Origin: Lacticaseibacillus sharpeae JCM 1186 = DSM 20505
Lineage (GTDB): Bacteria > Bacillota > Bacilli > Lactobacillales > Lactobacillaceae
Reading direction: 5' to 3'
Length of the DNA: 64,000 nt
Assembly: GCF_001436225.1 (NCBI RefSeq)
Contig: NZ_AYYO01000010.1
Coordinates: 1 to 64,000 of the forward strand
Shown here in pieces: positions 43,700 through 55,106 of this stretch. Each line of letters begins with the position of its first letter. Positions within the stretch are counted from its first letter, which is position 1. Below the pieces are notes generated by a model. The model had not been told where the DNA came from, ran no database searches, and saw only the letters and a program-made list of their open reading frames with translations. Made by a program: the position numbers and the translations under genes.

Positions 43700-46312
43700 A
43701 TGAATCCAGATAAATTAACTCAGGCAGTTACCGAAGCACTGAACGGTGCGCAGCAGATTGCCCAAACGCGGCACCACCAAGACATCGACATTCCGCACTT
43801 GTGGCGGACCTTGGTGCAGCCGAATGAATTGACTGCCCAGATCTACACGGAGTCGGGGATTAACCTGCCGCAGCTCAATCACGTCATTGATGCGGAACTG
43901 GACAAGATTAGTGTGGTCGAAGGCGTCGCCAACTGGGGCCAGAACATGGGCCGTAACCTGTACCAACTGTTCCAGGATGCCGACAAGGTGCGGGCGGAAT
44001 TACAGGACCAGTTTATCGCGACCGATACGTTGGTGCTGGCCCTCATGCGCCAGCAGTACAACCCCATCGCCGAATTTTTGACCAAAAACGGGGCGGACGA
44101 GAAGCAACTACGGAAGGTCATTGACGGCATTCGTGGCGGCCAGCACGTGACGAGCCAGACGGCGGAAAACCAGTACCAGGCGCTCAAGAAGTACGGGACA
44201 GACCTGGTTGCCGAAGCGCGCTCGGGCAAGATGGATCCAATCATCGGTCGGGACGAAGAAATCCGCAATGTAATTCGCATTCTGAGCCGCAAGACCAAGA
44301 ACAACCCCGTGCTCATCGGGGAACCAGGGGTCGGGAAAACCGCGATTGTTGAAGGCTTGGCCCAACGTATCGTGCGCCAGGACGTGCCGGACAACCTCAA
44401 GGACAAGACCATCATCAGCCTCGATATGGGGGGCCTCATTGCGGGAGCGAAGTACCGTGGTGAGTTCGAAGAGCGCCTGAAGTCCGTGCTCAATGAAGTC
44501 AAGAAGAGTGAAGGCCAGATTTTACTCTTCATCGACGAAATCCACACGATTGTGGGCGCCGGGAAGACTGAGGGGTCCATGGATGCCGGCAACCTGCTCA
44601 AGCCAATGCTGGCCCGCGGGGAATTGCACCTGATTGGGGCCACGACGCTGGATGAATACCGCGAGAACATCGAAAAGGACAAGGCCCTGGAGCGCCGGTT
44701 CCAAAAGGTGCTGGTTCAAGAACCAAGCGTGGAAGCCACCATCAGTATTTTGCGCGGCCTCAAGGAACGGTTCGAAATTTACCACGGCGTCCGCATTCAC
44801 GACGCGGCGCTAGTGTCCGCGGCAACGTTAGCCAACCGTTACATCACCGACCGTTTCTTGCCCGACAAGGCGATTGACTTGGTCGACGAGGCTAGTGCCA
44901 ACATCAACGTTGAGATGAATTCGCGCCCAACCGAACTGGATGTGGCCGAACGGAAGCAGATGCAGCTCGAAATCGAGGAGCAGGCCCTGAAGCAAGAAAC
45001 CGATGCGGCTAGTGCGGCGCGCCTCAAGACGACCCAAAGTGAACTGGCGGACGTCAAGGAAGAGGTCAACCGGCTGAAGGCGCAGTGGCAGGCCGAGAAG
45101 AAGGACATCAACGCGTTAAACGACAAGAAGTCCGAAATCGAAAAAGCCAAGCAGCAACTCGCTGACGCACAGTCTAAGTACGATCTCGAAACGGCGGCCC
45201 GCCTGCAGCACGGCACAATTCCGCAGTTGGAACACGAACTGACTGATTTGGAACAGCAGGACCGGCCGGACACCTGGTTAGTTCAGGAATCAGTGACGCC
45301 AGAAGAAATCGCGCAGGTTATTAGCCGGCAAACCGGGATTCCGGTGGCCAAGCTGGTTGAGGGCGACCGTGAAAAGCTGCTCCACCTGAGCGATAACCTG
45401 CACAAACGGGTCATTGGGCAGGATGAAGCGGTCCAGGCAGTCAGTGATGCCGTTCTGCGCTCGCGTGCGGGCCTCCAGGACCCGAGCCGGCCACTTGGTA
45501 GCTTCATGTTCCTCGGCCCCACTGGGGTCGGGAAAACGGAGCTGGCGAAGGCGCTGGCGGAGAACCTCTTTGATTCCGAAAAACACATGGTGCGGATCGA
45601 CATGTCGGAGTACATGGAAAAATACAGCGTGTCCCGCTTAGTTGGGGCGGCACCAGGGTATGTCGGTTACGAAGAGGGCGGACAGCTCACCGAGGCCGTG
45701 CGCCGCAATCCGTACACGATTGTGCTGCTGGATGAAGTGGAAAAAGCGCACCCGGATGTGTTCAATATTCTGCTGCAGGTGCTGGATGACGGCCGCTTGA
45801 CGGATGGTCAGGGGCGCACCGTGGACTTTAAGAACACGATTATCATTATGACCTCCAACCTGGGGAGCGAGTTGCTGCTCGACGGGATGGAAGACGGCCA
45901 GATTACGCAGGCGACTAAGGACAAGGTGCTGGCTCTCGTGCACAGTCACTTCAAGCCAGAATTCCTCAACCGGATTGACGACATCGTCACTTTCAACCCG
46001 CTCAAGCAGTCCGATATTCGCCAGATTGTGGTCAAGGATGTCGCCGGTCTGCAATCAAGATTGCAGGAACAACAGATTACGCTCAAATTCAGTGATCCGG
46101 CCCTCGACAAGCTGGCAACAGAGGGTTACCAGCCGACATACGGCGCCCGGCCACTGCAGCGGTTAATCACCGAAAAAGTCGAAACGCCACTGGCAAAAGA
46201 AATTATTGCGGGAACAATTTTGCCAAACAGCACGGTAACGGTTGACGTTGACGCCTCAAACACGTTATCATTTGAAGCGCAGGCCAATAATACAACTGCA
46301 ACGGAACAGTAG
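43700..46312 (+). CDS. clpB: ATP-dependent chaperone ClpB
   Basis: An 870-residue AAA+ disaggregase that works with DnaK to recover aggregated proteins after stress. N domain (1-145), NBD1 with Walker [10 protein letters not shown] (about 211) and Walker [10 protein letters not shown] (about 275), middle coiled-coil domain (about 410-525, the mark of ClpB), and NBD2 with GPTGVGKTE (about 611) are present. It has no ClpP-docking loop. ATG 43700 has GAGGAGG about 8 bases upstream. The CtsR site predicts heat induction. A weak hairpin (46347-46371) follows. Confidence 0.97.
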   Translation: MNPDKLTQAVTEALNGAQQIAQTRHHQDIDIPHLWRTLVQPNELTAQIYTESGINLPQLNHVIDAELDKISVVEGVANWGQNMGRNLYQLFQDADKVRAELQDQFIATDTLVLALMRQQYNPIAEFLTKNGADEKQLRKVIDGIRGGQHVTSQTAENQYQALKKYGTDLVAEARSGKMDPIIGRDEEIRNVIRILSRKTKNNPVLIGEPGVGKTAIVEGLAQRIVRQDVPDNLKDKTIISLDMGGLIAGAKYRGEFEERLKSVLNEVKKSEGQILLFIDEIHTIVGAGKTEGSMDAGNLLKPMLARGELHLIGATTLDEYRENIEKDKALERRFQKVLVQEPSVEATISILRGLKERFEIYHGVRIHDAALVSAATLANRYITDRFLPDKAIDLVDEASANINVEMNSRPTELDVAERKQMQLEIEEQALKQETDAASAARLKTTQSELADVKEEVNRLKAQWQAEKKDINALNDKKSEIEKAKQQLADAQSKYDLETAARLQHGTIPQLEHELTDLEQQDRPDTWLVQESVTPEEIAQVISRQTGIPVAKLVEGDREKLLHLSDNLHKRVIGQDEAVQAVSDAVLRSRAGLQDPSRPLGSFMFLGPTGVGKTELAKALAENLFDSEKHMVRIDMSEYMEKYSVSRLVGAAPGYVGYEEGGQLTEAVRRNPYTIVLLDEVEKAHPDVFNILLQVLDDGRLTDGQGRTVDFKNTIIIMTSNLGSELLLDGMEDGQITQATKDKVLALVHSHFKPEFLNRIDDIVTFNPLKQSDIRQIVVKDVAGLQSRLQEQQITLKFSDPALDKLATEGYQPTYGARPLQRLITEKVETPLAKEIIAGTILPNSTVTVDVDASNTLSFEAQANNTTATEQ

Positions 46313-46372
46313 TTGGGTGGCGTGAGTTTCACGCAAAAAATGCTTTAATCCGCGTGTTTACACGGATTTGCC

Positions 46373-46400
46373 TTGCATTTTTTCAAAAGTCCTGTATAGT
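46373..46400 (+). promoter_or_regulatory. promoter of rpmF
   Basis: TTGCAT (46373-46378) and TATAGT (46395-46400), 16 bases apart, 37 bases before the start codon. Confidence 0.6.
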
Positions 46401-46436
46401 TAAAAGGAAATCCGAGTAATAAAGGAGTTAATAAAC

Positions 46437-46625
46437 ATGGCAGTTCCTGCACGTAGAACTTCAAAGACCAAGAAGCGCATGCGTCGTGGACACATCAAGC
46501 TTAATGTGCCTAACTTGCACTTTGATGCTACCACCGGCGAATACCGCGTATCCCACCACGTTTCCCCTAAAGGTTTTTACAAGGGCGAACAGGTTGTTGA
46601 CACCAAGTCAGACGCTAACGCTTAA
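46437..46625 (+). CDS. rpmF: 50S ribosomal protein L32
   Basis: A 62-residue basic ribosomal protein starting [19 protein letters not shown], the family hallmark. The zinc-ribbon cysteines found in some L32 forms are absent (the middle reads [20 protein letters not shown]), so this is the Cys-less (C-minus) version common in lactobacilli. AAAGGAG lies about 9 bases before the ATG. Monocistronic with its own promoter and terminator. Confidence 0.97.
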   Translation: MAVPARRTSKTKKRMRRGHIKLNVPNLHFDATTGEYRVSHHVSPKGFYKGEQVVDTKSDANA

Positions 46626-46636
46626 TTAAAAAAGGT

Positions 46637-46670
46637 AACACCTCAAATTCGTTTGGGGTGTTCTTTTTTT
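46637..46670 (+). terminator. rpmF terminator
   Basis: AACACCTCAAA pairs with TTTGGGGTGTT around a TTCG tetraloop, followed by a T-rich tail. Confidence 0.9.
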
Positions 46671-46722
46671 GGCTGCGTGTCACTTTAACACCTGATGATG
46701 TGGTTTTAAAAACTAGCTAGTC

Positions 46723-46731
46723 TGCTATAAT
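46723..46731 (+). promoter_or_regulatory. extended -10 promoter of the DUF1836 gene
   Basis: TGCTATAAT (46723-46731), 31 bases before the start codon. Confidence 0.5.
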
Positions 46732-46762
46732 GAAGGCAACAAGAACAGCAGGAGGTTCAATC

Positions 46763-47308
46763 ATGGATGAAGAAGAACGGTTTGATCAGTATCTCACGCG
46801 GTTAGCGACCATTAGTTGGCCCCGGTGGTCCGATTTGCCCCAGTTCGACCTGTACATGGATCAAGTGGTGCAGTTCGCCAACGAAATAATTATTCCCGCC
46901 GGCTTGGACGAACTCACGCCGACCATGGTGAACAATTACGTTAAGAAGGGGATTATCAAGGCGCCAACCAAGAAGAAGTATTCCCGGAGCCAGCTCGCCA
47001 ACATCATCGTGGTGGCCATCCTGAAGTCCGTGTTCAATCTGGACACGATTGCGAGCGGCATTAAGTACCAGCTGCTGAACCGGGAATCGCACCAGGCCTA
47101 TGATGCCTTTATTTTGGCCTTTGCCAGTGCGATTCAGAAGGCGTGCTCCGATTTTCGCGGGGAAGTGGTCATTAGTGGCATCTCCCGTGGGGACACGACT
47201 AAGGTGCAGAGCGCGATGGTGAACCTGTCCATCAATGCGGTCATCCAGAAGTTGCTTGTTGAAACGATGACGAAGCTGACTGTACCCGCAAAACCCGAGA
47301 AAAAGTAG
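46763..47308 (+). CDS. DUF1836 domain protein, probable DNA-binding
   Basis: A 181-residue soluble protein of the DUF1836 family. The N-terminal part (LTPTMVNNYVKKGIIKAPTKKKYSRSQLANIIVVAILKSVFNLDTI, about 50-95) resembles a MerR-like winged helix: a turn and helix pair followed by the K-Y-S/T-R pattern and a helix that precedes dimerisation segments. Role unknown; transcription regulation is inference from that fold. GGAGG is 7 bases before the ATG. Single gene. Confidence 0.85.
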   Translation: MDEEERFDQYLTRLATISWPRWSDLPQFDLYMDQVVQFANEIIIPAGLDELTPTMVNNYVKKGIIKAPTKKKYSRSQLANIIVVAILKSVFNLDTIASGIKYQLLNRESHQAYDAFILAFASAIQKACSDFRGEVVISGISRGDTTKVQSAMVNLSINAVIQKLLVETMTKLTVPAKPEKK

Positions 47309-47431
47309 CGAAAAGTTAAAAATGTGACACTGAGTCGCTTTTTGCTTGCGCGGGCACAGATGGGGCGTTAGACTTGGGCACAGACTATGAATGTGCCAGT
47401 GTTGGCGCGAAATTGAAGGATGGATATTGAA

Positions 47432-48277
47432 ATGAAGAAACTATTTACCGCCATGATGGGGCTCGGGGTACTGCTGACCTTGACCGCATGTGGCAACAAG
47501 CTCACCACCACGAAGACCACTTACAAGCAAAGCGGCCTCGTTGCCGTCGTCAAGGGCGATGCTAGTGGGAGTGACAAGATTAGTTACAAGATTAACGGCA
47601 CGACTAAGAAGAGCAAAATCAACGGCGGCACCTTCGCCATCACCATCCCCGTGACCGACAAGCAGCAAAACGTGCAGCTCAAGGTGGTCGACAAGACTGC
47701 GACGGTGAAGATTAAGGCGGGGAAGACGCTGGGTAACTACAAGGCTGTTGCCACCAAGTACAACCAGGCTGTTATCGGCAGCGCGTTGCCAGCATCCGTG
47801 CAGAAGGCCATGACGGCTAAGCAGCCAACCAAGGCCCAGATTGCGCAGATGACCCCCGTTCAGCAGATGGCGCTGGCAACCAAGGCCAAGGAACTGAAGG
47901 CCGAATTTGCTAAAGCAACTGCAGCCACGAAGGATAAGCAGCTTGATGCGACGGCCAAAACGGGAATTACCGAAGTGTTAAGCAACAAGAACGCGGTGAT
48001 TCGCGCGAACGTTGCGGACAACAAAGTCGTTGGGTTTGCGCTCATTGTTCCCGTTAAGGCGATGAAGAACAAGCAGCAGGCCAAAGAGTTCGGCACGACA
48101 CTTGCACTGCTGGGGAATGCTGCCGGGGCCAACGCCAAGACGGTCATGAAGAAGTTCGCCAAAGCCGTGAAGGACCAGAACGATTCCCAGACGACGATGA
48201 AGACCATTAAGAGCAATGGGGTCAAGTTCGACGTTGGGTTCTCAACTACGAAGCTGTACATTTACCTGACCAAGTAA
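47432..48277 (+). CDS. hypothetical lipoprotein
   Basis: A 281-residue exported lipoprotein. The signal peptide MKKLFTAMMGLGVLLTLTAC ends in the lipobox LTAC, so Cys20 would carry the lipid anchor. A beta-rich domain follows (about 30-100), then a long Lys/Ala/Gln/Thr-rich segment, ending in a domain with KVVGFALIVPVKAMKN and NGVKFDVGFSTTKLYIYLTK. I do not recognise a family. The lysine-rich composition resembles other lactobacillus surface lipoproteins. ATG 47432 is 11 bases from AAGGA; ATG 47420 abuts that site and is less likely. Confidence 0.8.
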   Translation: MKKLFTAMMGLGVLLTLTACGNKLTTTKTTYKQSGLVAVVKGDASGSDKISYKINGTTKKSKINGGTFAITIPVTDKQQNVQLKVVDKTATVKIKAGKTLGNYKAVATKYNQAVIGSALPASVQKAMTAKQPTKAQIAQMTPVQQMALATKAKELKAEFAKATAATKDKQLDATAKTGITEVLSNKNAVIRANVADNKVVGFALIVPVKAMKNKQQAKEFGTTLALLGNAAGANAKTVMKKFAKAVKDQNDSQTTMKTIKSNGVKFDVGFSTTKLYIYLTK

Positions 48278-48285
48278 AATGGAGC

Positions 48286-48326
48286 ACAAAAAAATCTTTC
48301 ACGCATACACGTGAAAGATTTTTTTG
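48286..48326 (+). terminator. bidirectional terminator
   Basis: AAAAAAATCTTTCAC (48288-48302) pairs with GTGAAAGATTTTTTT (48311-48325), between convergent genes. Confidence 0.92.
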
Positions 48327-48365
48327 TAAGCTTTAAAGTTTTCGGCGCAACTAGTGACTAGCTAG

Positions 48366-48548
48366 TTACTTGGTTTCAGCGTCGAAGTGATCGAGAATTG
48401 GTGGGATTACGAACAAGATGAGGCAGAAGATCACGCTGAAAATGAGCGACATCTTAGGATCGTAGCTGTTCTGGAGCAGCGCGCCGGCAAGGAAGCCGGT
48501 GAGCTGACCCAAGATAATGCCCCAAAAAAGTGTAACTACGTAGCGCAT
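48366..48548 (-). CDS. DUF2929 (YjzD-like) two-span membrane protein
   Basis: A 60-residue membrane protein with two spans (about residues 4-25 and 33-52), the loop QNSYDPKMS between them and an acidic tail. It matches the YjzD/DUF2929 family, of unknown function. AAAGGACG lies 7-8 bases before the ATG at 48548; the frame extends upstream without a better start. Divergent from dnaE. The gap up to 48792 holds a hairpin GCAACC/GGTTGC (48688-48706) and the dnaE promoter. Confidence 0.85.
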   Translation of the reverse strand: MRYVVTLFWGIILGQLTGFLAGALLQNSYDPKMSLIFSVIFCLILFVIPPILDHFDAETK

Positions 48549-48763
48549 GTGAATCGTCCTTTCTTCGCAGCAGTGCCGAATTAGGGTGCTGTGCATGAAA
48601 CTATTGTGGGATTTTTCCACTTCTCAGCAATCTTACCACGGATTTTCGGCAATGCAAATGAACAACGATTAAGTTAACGTTTTCGCAACCAGACGTGGGT
48701 TGCTTTTGGGATATATCTGCGGCCACCGGGGGCAAATCTGTGCGTCGGGGGCCGAAGACTGCA

Positions 48764-48772
48764 TGCTATAAT
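48764..48772 (+). promoter_or_regulatory. extended -10 promoter of dnaE
   Basis: TGCTATAAT (48764-48772), 20 bases before the start codon. Confidence 0.5.
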
Positions 48773-48792
48773 GTTTAGTGAGGTGGAACGCG

Positions 48793-51700
48793 ATGAGCTT
48801 GACACAATTACGGGTAATATCAAGTGCGACGTTGCTGGCCAGCCCAACGCGGGTGGCTGATTTAGTGACGGCGGCCAAGAATAACGGCTACGAGGCGCTG
48901 GCGCTGACGGATGTCAACGTCGTTTATAACCTCGTGCCTTTTTATCATGCCGCGATTCAGGCGGGCATTAAACCGCTGCTCGGGATGCAGCTGGCACTCC
49001 CAGATGACAACGTGGTGTTAATTGCAGAAAACCTAACTGGTTATCAGCAGTTGCAGAAAATCAGTAGTGCGGTCCAGTTCGACCACCTAACCCTGGCTGA
49101 GTTGCCCGAATTCACCGGCTTGGCAGTGATTACGACCGAACGCGGACAGATGTACCACGCATTTGCGGCCGGAGACGGGAACGCAGCGGCCAATGCCGTG
49201 CAGCAGTTGGCCGCCAAGCAGCCTGCAAGCATTAATATTGGCGTGCCTGGAGTGCAGCCCAACGCGGATTTGCTTGCTTTTGCCCAACTGCATGACTGGA
49301 CGCCCGTTGCGCTGGGGGATGTGCGCGAGATTGCGGCAGATGATGACGAAACGCGGCGGGTGCTCGCGGCAATCGCCCAGGACGTGCGGTTAACCCAGGT
49401 GGCCGAAGATGCGACGGACTACACCTTGCCGAATTGTGACCTGGTAACGGGAGTCTTGCAGGCTGCTGGTTTGGCCCCCGCGCTGGCGGGGAACGCCGCA
49501 CTAACGGCTCGCTGCTCGGTGGCGCTGACGGTGCAAGCCCCCGAGCTGCCCGCATTTCCGGTGCCGGCCGGAGCAACAACCGTGCAGTACCTGACGCAGC
49601 TGGCCCAAACTGGCTTGGCGGCCAAGTTCGATGGGGCGGTGCCAGATGATTACCAGCAACGTTTGCGCTACGAGTTGCAGGTGATTGAGCAGATGGGTTT
49701 TGCCGATTATTTCCTGATTGTGCAGGACGTCATCAAGGCGGCCAATGCGCAGGGGATTATGACCGGTCCTGGCCGTGGTTCTGCGGCGGGGTCACTAGTT
49801 GCGTATAGCCTGGGCATCACTGCGGTTGACCCCCTGGAATACGGATTGTTGTTTGAACGTTTTTTGAACCCGAACCGGGGCCAAATGCCCGACATTGATA
49901 TCGACGTGCAAGATGACCGGCGCGGTGAGGTACTCGAATACATTCAGCAGCGCTACGGTCGCGGGCACACGGCGCAGATTATGGCGACCAGCACGTTTGG
50001 GCCACGGCGCGCAGTGCGTGATGTAGCCAAGGTGCTGGGGATGGCCAGTTACGCGATTGACGCGCTCGCACCGGAGATTCCGGGCGCGGCCAGCAGTATT
50101 GCGGCGGCCCTGCAGCAGAATCAGCGGCTGCGGGATATGGTGCGGGACGACCAGCAGGTGGCCCACGTGTTGCGCGTGGCCGCGAAGGTGGTCGGTTTGC
50201 CCCGCACGATTACGACGCACGCGGCGGGGATTGTGTTATCTGCCCCGCCAATGCTCGACGTGGTGGCCCTGCAACGCAGCGGGGTCGGCATCGGCATTCA
50301 GACCCAGGTGACCAAGGAGTATGTCGAACAGCTTGGTTTGCTCAAGATTGACGTCTTGGGCTTGCGGAATCTCGGCATGTTGGTGCGGATGCAGGCCTTT
50401 GTCCGCCAACAGTTTGCCGCCGACTTCGACTTGGCCCGGATTCCCCTGGATGACCAGCCGACGCTCGCACTATTTGCGGCCGGCAAAACCACAGGCGTGT
50501 TCCAGTTCGAAAGCCGCCCGATGCGCAGTGTGCTGCGCAAAGTGCACCCGCTTAGCTTTGAAGACGTGGTGGCGACCGCAGCGCTGTACCGGCCCGGGCC
50601 CATGCAGTACATCGACGAGTTCGCGGCGCGCATGCACGGACGTCAGCCGGTGACCTACCTAACGCCACTGCTGGCGCCAATTCTTGCGTCGACGTACGGA
50701 ATCATTGTTTACCAAGAGCAGGTGATGCAGGTTGCAAGTAGTGTCGGCGGCATGAGCCTGGCCGCCGCGGATGACCTGCGCCGCGCGATGAGCAAGAAGA
50801 AGCAATCCGTGATTGATGCGGGGCGGGCAGAATTTGTCGCGGGCGCCCAGAAACGCGGTGTCAGTGCCGCGGATGCCGAAACCATCTACGGGGACATCGA
50901 AAACTTCGCGGGGTATGGGTTTAATCGCAGTCACGCGGTAGCATACGGGATGCTGGCATTTTGGCTCGCGTACATCAAGCAGCACTATCCCGCCGCATTT
51001 TTTGCCGTGCAACTCAATGATTCCTTGGGCAACAAGGCCAAGACACAGGTGTTTGTGAACGAAGCCAAGCAGGCTGGAGTCACGATTTTGCCGCCTGATA
51101 TTAATCTGTCTACCAGTGGGTACCGTTTGGTTAAAGGTCAGATTCAGGTGGGCCTGAGCGCCATTAAGGGTGTGCGCCGAGATTTGATTAATGCGATTGT
51201 TGCGGGTCGGGCGAACCGGGAGCCGGTGCAGTCGGTGCAAGAGTTCTTGTTGCGGCTGGACCCCAAGATGCGCACCACTGACGCCATCATGCCGCTGGTG
51301 CTGGCCGGCGCTTTTGACCATGTAGCTGTGAATCGGGCGGAGCTAGCCGCAGATTTGCAAAAGATCATCGAGGGGGTCAAGTTCGCTGGTGCTAACGCCA
51401 CGGGGATGGATATCGCCCTGGCCATCACCAAGAGCGCCGTCCCGCCACTGAGTAATAGCGAGTTAGACGCGCAGACTGCCGCGCAGTTGGGCTTTTATGT
51501 GCACGGGCATCCAGTGACCCGCTTTGCCATTCTGAATGGTTTCTTCAACATCGGGCCGCTTGCAAGTGGGCGCAGCGGTGACGTGCTGGTCGTACTGACG
51601 GATATGCACGTTATAATGACCAAGAAGGGGACCAAGATGGCCTTTTTGACCGTTCAGGATGAGTCCGCGACCGGTGAAGTGACGTTATTCCCGCAACAAT

Positions 51701-52068
51701 ATCTCCAAAGTGGCGCATTGCAGACCGGAACGGTGTACCTGATGCGGGTCCGGCCTGACCGTAATAGCACGAATGATGAGCCCCGAATGATTGCGGAGTC
51801 GGTGCGCCCAGCGTCGGCAGTCGTGGCCACCTTGCCCGCACTATTATTTCTGAATCTGGGAATGAAAACAGATGTAAATATGAAAAAAGAAGTCCTCCGC
51901 GTCCTAATGCGCAACCACGGCAGCACCCGCGTCTACGTCACCAGCGGGGGAAAGTCGGTTCTCCTTGATCGACGGTATGCCGTGAATGCGAGTGCTGATG
52001 TGCTGGGAATTTTACGGACAATGATTGGTGAAAACGCAGTCGCAATTCGGAAGCCTGCGATTGAGTGA
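48793..52068 (+). CDS. dnaE: DNA polymerase III subunit alpha (DnaE)
   Basis: A 1091-residue replicative polymerase, in Firmicutes the error-prone DnaE that extends primers before handing over to PolC. The palm has GPGRGSAAGSLVAY (about 322-335) and the metal-binding PDIDIDVQDDRR (about 364-375), the third Asp being further on. The HhH motif and C-terminal OB domain follow. The N-terminal PHP domain has lost its metal-binding histidines: LRVISSATLL replaces LHxHSxxSLL, and ALTDVN replaces ALTDH. Start ATG 48793 is 6 bases from GAGGTGG; GTG 48778 precedes that site. Followed by pfkA and pyk, the usual order. Confidence 0.97.
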   Translation: MSLTQLRVISSATLLASPTRVADLVTAAKNNGYEALALTDVNVVYNLVPFYHAAIQAGIKPLLGMQLALPDDNVVLIAENLTGYQQLQKISSAVQFDHLTLAELPEFTGLAVITTERGQMYHAFAAGDGNAAANAVQQLAAKQPASINIGVPGVQPNADLLAFAQLHDWTPVALGDVREIAADDDETRRVLAAIAQDVRLTQVAEDATDYTLPNCDLVTGVLQAAGLAPALAGNAALTARCSVALTVQAPELPAFPVPAGATTVQYLTQLAQTGLAAKFDGAVPDDYQQRLRYELQVIEQMGFADYFLIVQDVIKAANAQGIMTGPGRGSAAGSLVAYSLGITAVDPLEYGLLFERFLNPNRGQMPDIDIDVQDDRRGEVLEYIQQRYGRGHTAQIMATSTFGPRRAVRDVAKVLGMASYAIDALAPEIPGAASSIAAALQQNQRLRDMVRDDQQVAHVLRVAAKVVGLPRTITTHAAGIVLSAPPMLDVVALQRSGVGIGIQTQVTKEYVEQLGLLKIDVLGLRNLGMLVRMQAFVRQQFAADFDLARIPLDDQPTLALFAAGKTTGVFQFESRPMRSVLRKVHPLSFEDVVATAALYRPGPMQYIDEFAARMHGRQPVTYLTPLLAPILASTYGIIVYQEQVMQVASSVGGMSLAAADDLRRAMSKKKQSVIDAGRAEFVAGAQKRGVSAADAETIYGDIENFAGYGFNRSHAVAYGMLAFWLAYIKQHYPAAFFAVQLNDSLGNKAKTQVFVNEAKQAGVTILPPDINLSTSGYRLVKGQIQVGLSAIKGVRRDLINAIVAGRANREPVQSVQEFLLRLDPKMRTTDAIMPLVLAGAFDHVAVNRAELAADLQKIIEGVKFAGANATGMDIALAITKSAVPPLSNSELDAQTAAQLGFYVHGHPVTRFAILNGFFNIGPLASGRSGDVLVVLTDMHVIMTKKGTKMAFLTVQDESATGEVTLFPQQYLQSGALQTGTVYLMRVRPDRNSTNDEPRMIAESVRPASAVVATLPALLFLNLGMKTDVNMKKEVLRVLMRNHGSTRVYVTSGGKSVLLDRRYAVNASADVLGILRTMIGENAVAIRKPAIE

Positions 52069-52171
52069 GGAAGCCATTAGAAATGTGGTAAATAAGGGCG
52101 ACTTTATTTCTGAAAAGTGTTAAGCTAACATTTGTGTGGAACGAAAGAGATATCCACGAGTAATCACGTGA

Positions 52172-53140
<969 letters not shown>

Positions 53141-53204
53141 CCGACTTTTTAAATTGGGTTCTACTGTTTTATAAAAACATTATTTCAAAGGAGCGTTTTC
53201 TTTC

Positions 53205-54971
53205 ATGAAAAAGACCAAGATCGTCAGCACACTTGGACCTGCAAGTAACACTACCGACATCATCGTTAAGTTGATTGAGGCTGGTGCAAATGTTTTCCGT
53301 TTTAACTTCTCACACGGTGACCACGAAGAACACTTGTCACGTATGAACATGGTTCACGAAGCTGAAAAGATCACCGGTAAGACCGTTGGTATCATGCTTG
53401 ACACGAAGGGTGCCGAAATCCGGACAACCGTCCAGGACACCCCAACTGGTAAGATTGAATTCCACACCGGCGACGTTGTTCGTATTTCCATGGATGCATC
53501 TCTCAAGGGGACCAAGGACAAGATTGCTGTTACCTACCCAGGTCTCTACGATGACACTCACGTTGGTGGCCACGTACTCTTCGATGACGGTCTGTTTGAC
53601 TGCCTGATCACCGAAAAGGACGAAGCTAACCGCGAACTCGTTACTACCGTTCAGAACGATGGTATCCTTGGTGGCCGTAAGGGTGTTAACGCACCTGGTG
53701 TTGCTATCAACCTGCCTGGTATCACTGAAAAGGATGCTGATGACATTCGTTTCGGTCTGGACAACGGTATCAACTTCATTGCTGCTTCCTTCGTACGTAA
53801 GCCTCAGGACGTCCTTGACATCCGCGAACTGCTCGAAGAAAAGCACGCTGAATACGTTCAGATCTTCCCTAAGATTGAATCTCAGGAAGGTATCGACAAC
53901 ATCGACGACATCATGAAGGTTTCTGATGGTCTGATGGTTGCTCGTGGTGACATGGGTGTTGAAATTCCTTTTGAACACGTACCACTCGTTCAGAAGTCCC
54001 TTATCCGCAAGTGCAACGCTCTGGGCAAGCCAGTTATCACTGCTACCCAGATGCTTGACTCCATGCAGGAAAACCCACGTCCTACCCGTGCTGAAGTTAA
54101 CGACGTTGCTAACGCCGTATTCGACGGTACCGACGCTACCATGCTTTCCGGTGAATCTGCTAACGGTGAATACCCTGTAGAATCCGTTGCAGCTATGGCT
54201 CGCATTGACGAATACACCGAAAAGGCTATGACCGACCAGGATGCATTTGCCCTGAAGAACTACGCTAACCAGTCCGTTACGGAATCTGTTGGCCAGGCAG
54301 TTGCACACACTGCACGTAACCTTGGCGTTAAGACCATCGTTGCTGCTACCAACTCCGGTTACACTGCCCGTATGATTAGCAAGTACCGTCCAAAGGCTGA
54401 CATCCTTGCAATTACCTTCGATGACATTACTCGTCGCGGCCTCATGATCAACTGGGGTGTTTACCCTGTTGTTGCTGACAAGCCAGGTTCAACTGACGAC
54501 ATGTTCGAACTTGCAACCAAGACCGCTACTGACCTTGGCTTTGCTGAAGAAGGCGACCTCATCCTCATCACCGCTGGTGTTCCTGTCGGCGAAACCGGCA
54601 CGACCAACGTTATGAAGGTGCAGATGATCGGCTCCAAGCTGACTTCCGGTTCCGGTGTCGGCGACCAGACCACCGTTGGTAAGGCTGTTGTTGCAGCTAC
54701 CGCCGGTGAAGCTGTTGCTAAGATGCAGAAGGGTGACGTCCTGGTTGTTAAGACCACGGACAAGGACTACCTGCCTGCTATCGAAAAGGCTGCAGCCGTT
54801 GTTGTTGAAGCCGGTGGCCTTACCAGCCACGCTGCTGTTGTTGGTATCGCAATGGGTATCCCTGTTGTTGTCGGTGCTGAAAACGCAACGACCGTTATCA
54901 GCGATGGCCAGGTTATCACCGTTGACTCACGTCGCGGTATCATCTACAAGGGTGCTACTAACGCCCTCTAA
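53205..54971 (+). CDS. pyk: pyruvate kinase with C-terminal PEP-utilising domain
   Basis: A 588-residue enzyme making pyruvate and ATP from phosphoenolpyruvate. The catalytic barrel includes VSTLGPASN, the active-site IFPKIESQEGIDN (about 221-233) and MVARGDMGVEIP (about 245-256). The extra 110 residues at the end form a PEP-utilising mobile domain with the His in GGLTSHAAVVG (about 540-550), a version common in Bacilli. GGAG precedes the ATG. Strong codon bias. Ends at a strong terminator. Confidence 0.98.
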   Translation: MKKTKIVSTLGPASNTTDIIVKLIEAGANVFRFNFSHGDHEEHLSRMNMVHEAEKITGKTVGIMLDTKGAEIRTTVQDTPTGKIEFHTGDVVRISMDASLKGTKDKIAVTYPGLYDDTHVGGHVLFDDGLFDCLITEKDEANRELVTTVQNDGILGGRKGVNAPGVAINLPGITEKDADDIRFGLDNGINFIAASFVRKPQDVLDIRELLEEKHAEYVQIFPKIESQEGIDNIDDIMKVSDGLMVARGDMGVEIPFEHVPLVQKSLIRKCNALGKPVITATQMLDSMQENPRPTRAEVNDVANAVFDGTDATMLSGESANGEYPVESVAAMARIDEYTEKAMTDQDAFALKNYANQSVTESVGQAVAHTARNLGVKTIVAATNSGYTARMISKYRPKADILAITFDDITRRGLMINWGVYPVVADKPGSTDDMFELATKTATDLGFAEEGDLILITAGVPVGETGTTNVMKVQMIGSKLTSGSGVGDQTTVGKAVVAATAGEAVAKMQKGDVLVVKTTDKDYLPAIEKAAAVVVEAGGLTSHAAVVGIAMGIPVVVGAENATTVISDGQVITVDSRRGIIYKGATNAL

Positions 54972-54989
54972 GATTTAACCGAGCTTTGT

Positions 54990-55025
54990 TAAAAAAGGCG
55001 GGACATTTATGTCCCGCTTTTTTTG
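54990..55025 (+). terminator. pfkA-pyk terminator
   Basis: AAGGCGGGACA pairs with TGTCCCGCTT around a short loop, followed by seven Ts. Confidence 0.92.
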
Positions 55026-55106
55026 TGCCCGCGTTTTCTGCTGGTGCCGGCAAGGGGAAAATATTTGCTATGCCGGTTGTTTGTTAGTAGAATGTATAAA
55101 GGATAA

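Noticed and set aside
48688-48706. GCAACC/GGTTGC hairpin as a terminator
   Set aside because: It lies in a divergent gap with no + strand gene ending before it, and the following T run is only four bases.
53337-54308. 323-codon antisense frame over pyk
   Set aside because: Strong codon bias of pyk removes stop codons from the opposite strand; no start signal or known domain.
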